Assembly: GCA_903916775.1 (NCBI GenBank)
Contig: CAIWXY010000139.1
Location: 1-6,132 of the forward strand
Direction: 5' to 3'
DNA from: an uncultured Actinomycetes bacterium
GTDB lineage: Bacteria > Actinomycetota > Actinomycetes > Nanopelagicales > Nanopelagicaceae
Length of the DNA: 6,132 bases
A program made the translations under genes and the position numbers. Shown here piece by piece: positions 5,427 to 6,132 of the stretch. Below the pieces are notes generated by a model. It was given only the letters and a program-made list of their open reading frames with translations, had not been told where the DNA came from and did no database searches. How positions within the stretch are numbered: the stretch's first letter is position 1; each line of letters begins with the position of its first letter.

Positions 5427-5440
5427 TTGTGACTTAATTA

Positions 5441-5473
5441 GAAGAACCCCTTGGATAACCAGGGGGTTCTTTC
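5441..5473 (+). terminator. strong terminator, probably the original tRNA-Lys terminator
   Basis: AGAACCCCTTGG (5443-5454) pairs with CCAGGGGGTTCT (5459-5470) with one G-U pair around an ATAA tetraloop; flanking bases extend the stem and TTTCC follows. It begins 15 bases after tRNA fragment 4, a normal distance from a tRNA 3' end, while the intact tRNA-Lys has no terminator of its own. The simplest reading is that insertions separated the tRNA from it. The hairpin could work in both directions. Confidence 0.82.
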
Positions 5474-5565
5474 CGTATGACGAACGGTTCCTAATGTTAA
5501 CACTGCACAAGTGATATTAATCCACAGATCTTGGATCTGAATCTCGCCTGTCGCATATCCATGGG

Positions 5566-5596
5566 ATAGCCCTTGCTTCGTCAGCGAGGGCTATTT
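5566..5596. terminator. hairpin between the island edge and the minus-strand genes
   Basis: ATAGCCCTTGC (5566-5576) pairs with GCGAGGGCTAT (5584-5594), 11 pairs including one G-U, around a seven-base loop. On the plus strand a short TT follows; on the minus strand there is no T tract. It lies 17 bases after the stop of the 42-residue minus-strand ORF and is most likely its terminator, perhaps bidirectional. Confidence 0.6.
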
Positions 5597-5613
5597 CCAA
5601 CTCCTAAAAGTAA

Positions 5614-5742
5614 TTAGTTAAATTGCTTCAAATGGAACTGACGAGCAAGCTCTAATTCTTCGTTGGTGGCATAACCACCTCCACCGAAAAATGCCAGAAT
5701 CGTCTCAGCTACCTTGCTGCCTGAATTCAAAATCTTTGTCAT
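5614..5742 (-). CDS. 42-residue small protein of unknown function
   Basis: I do not recognise this protein. It starts MTKILNSGSKVAET, continues through a hydrophobic ILAFF and a run of four glycines, and ends in a charged, probably helical stretch (NEELELARQFHLKQFN). It has no Cys and no clear signal peptide or membrane segment. Its reality rests mainly on a consensus GGAGGT six bases before the ATG, the best ribosome binding site in the window, and on a hairpin 17 bases after the stop. It lies 81 bases downstream of the peptidase S51-like gene on the same strand and may share its transcript. The short Gly-rich centre recalls leader peptides only loosely. Confidence 0.6.
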   Translation of the reverse strand: MTKILNSGSKVAETILAFFGGGGYATNEELELARQFHLKQFN

Positions 5743-5748
5743 GGCTCC

Positions 5749-5754
5749 ACCTCC
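5749..5754 (-). promoter_or_regulatory. consensus Shine-Dalgarno of the 42-residue ORF
   Basis: GGAGGT on the minus strand lies six bases before the ATG at 5742. It is the main evidence that the short ORF is translated, and it contrasts with the leaderless-type starts in cassettes 2 and 3. Confidence 0.7.
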
Positions 5755-5823
5755 ACGCAGAGGTTAGGTTGCAGAGTTGAGCGGTGGGTGAATGCCAGTT
5801 GGCGCGCTCATGAACATCCCTGC

Positions 5824-6132
5824 TCAATGATCAGCTATTGCTACCGAACTGCCATGGCCGTACTTGCCGGAGTGGTCGCCGTTGAGCACATGTGCGCTAC
5901 CTACTCCAGTGACCGTCCAGGTTGATAGGTCATCGCTGAATATTGCCGTATCTTCATCGATTCCAACGACGGATATGCCTTCGGGAGCCTTGAGAAACAA
6001 CTCTGCAGCACTATCCGGAATCCACTTAAAAAATTTGTTGTAATGAGGGATCGTGCGAATGTGAGGCACAAGATTGAGACCGGGCGAACCCTCACTCTTC
6101 ATCTTTCGAAAATTTGGAATATCAGGACCCAG
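5824..6132 (-). CDS. peptidase S51-like (PepE/cyanophycinase family) protein, C-terminal part
   Basis: The frame is open to the right edge of the window, so only the last 102 residues are visible; an internal ATG at 6102 is not a likely start. IPHYNKF (28-34 of the visible part) resembles the NPHY/NPHF segment holding the catalytic His of PepE-type S51 peptidases. KAPEGISVVGIDEDTAI followed by WTVTGVGSAHVL matches the family's closing segment, where cyanophycinases also have GIDEDTA. The nucleophile (GxSAG) would lie beyond the edge, so activity and substrate cannot be confirmed; inactive class I glutamine amidotransferase-like relatives exist. The gene lies outside the island and probably represents native chromosome. 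Confidence 0.66.
   Translation of the reverse strand: MGPDIPNFRKMKSEGSPGLNLVPHIRTIPHYNKFFKWIPDSAAELFLKAPEGISVVGIDEDTAIFSDDLSTWTVTGVGSAHVLNGDHSGKYGHGSSVAIADH

Larger units (their letters stand above)
5138..5613. other. 476-base stretch without a confident gene
   Basis: In order it holds about 58 bases of AT-rich DNA after the SDR stop, the strong terminator at 5196-5240, a 143-base spacer with no supported gene, tRNA-Lys fragment 4, a second strong terminator at 5441-5473, a roughly 90-base spacer and a hairpin at 5566-5596. A short minus-strand reading frame encoding a hydrophobic segment (LELLIIAVISFY) crosses about 5203-5311 but lacks an ATG or ribosome binding site and ends inside the terminator stem, so I do not call it. 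The fragment marks the end of the island, so the DNA from 5427 onward is probably native. Confidence 0.6.

Noticed and set aside
5490..5560. Remnant of another tRNA (CAGATC/GATCTG arm followed by GAATCTCGCC)
   Set aside because: The apparent arm is only a 6-bp hairpin at about 5525-5539; no T stem or acceptor stem pairs, so it does not fold as a tRNA.

Overview
The window looks like chromosomal DNA from a small-genome, moderate-GC actinobacterium, possibly a freshwater Nanopelagicales (acI-type) lineage. The evidence is secreted proteins with actinobacterial-style Pro/Thr linkers, a sortase with its substrate, TANNNT-type -10 boxes placed exactly for leaderless mRNAs, and very compact spacing. 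The taxon is inferred from style, not from a marker gene.

The organising feature is an intact tRNA-Lys(TTT) gene at the left edge whose 3' half, from the first anticodon base to one base past the discriminator, recurs three more times in the same orientation (2501-2541, 4244-4283, 5384-5426). These copies divide the DNA into three consecutive units. Unit 1 (about 2.5 kb) holds a DUF3494 ice-binding-like surface protein with an LPKTS anchor and its own class D-like sortase. Unit 2 (about 1.7 kb) holds two divergent secreted proteins, one with an Lcl/DUF1566-type domain and one with a strikingly ubiquitin-like domain followed by an Ig-like (IPT/TIG) domain. Unit 3 (about 1.1 kb) holds one short-chain dehydrogenase/reductase. 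None encodes a recombinase. I read this as a tandem 'additive' island of integrase-less cassettes at a tRNA attachment site, comparable in layout to tycheposon-like or satellite integrative elements.

After the last tRNA fragment comes a strong hairpin terminator at the distance expected for a tRNA gene, probably the original tRNA-Lys terminator pushed away by the insertions. Beyond it lies what is probably the native chromosome: a 42-residue ORF with an excellent Shine-Dalgarno and the C-terminal end of a peptidase S51 (PepE/cyanophycinase-like) protein, both on the minus strand.

Three of the four complete proteins in units 1 and 2 are predicted to be exported and the fourth is the sortase that would anchor one of them, so the island mainly changes the cell surface. 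The surface protein of unit 1 and the ubiquitin-like protein of unit 2 share a recognisably homologous Ig-like module although they lie in separate cassettes.
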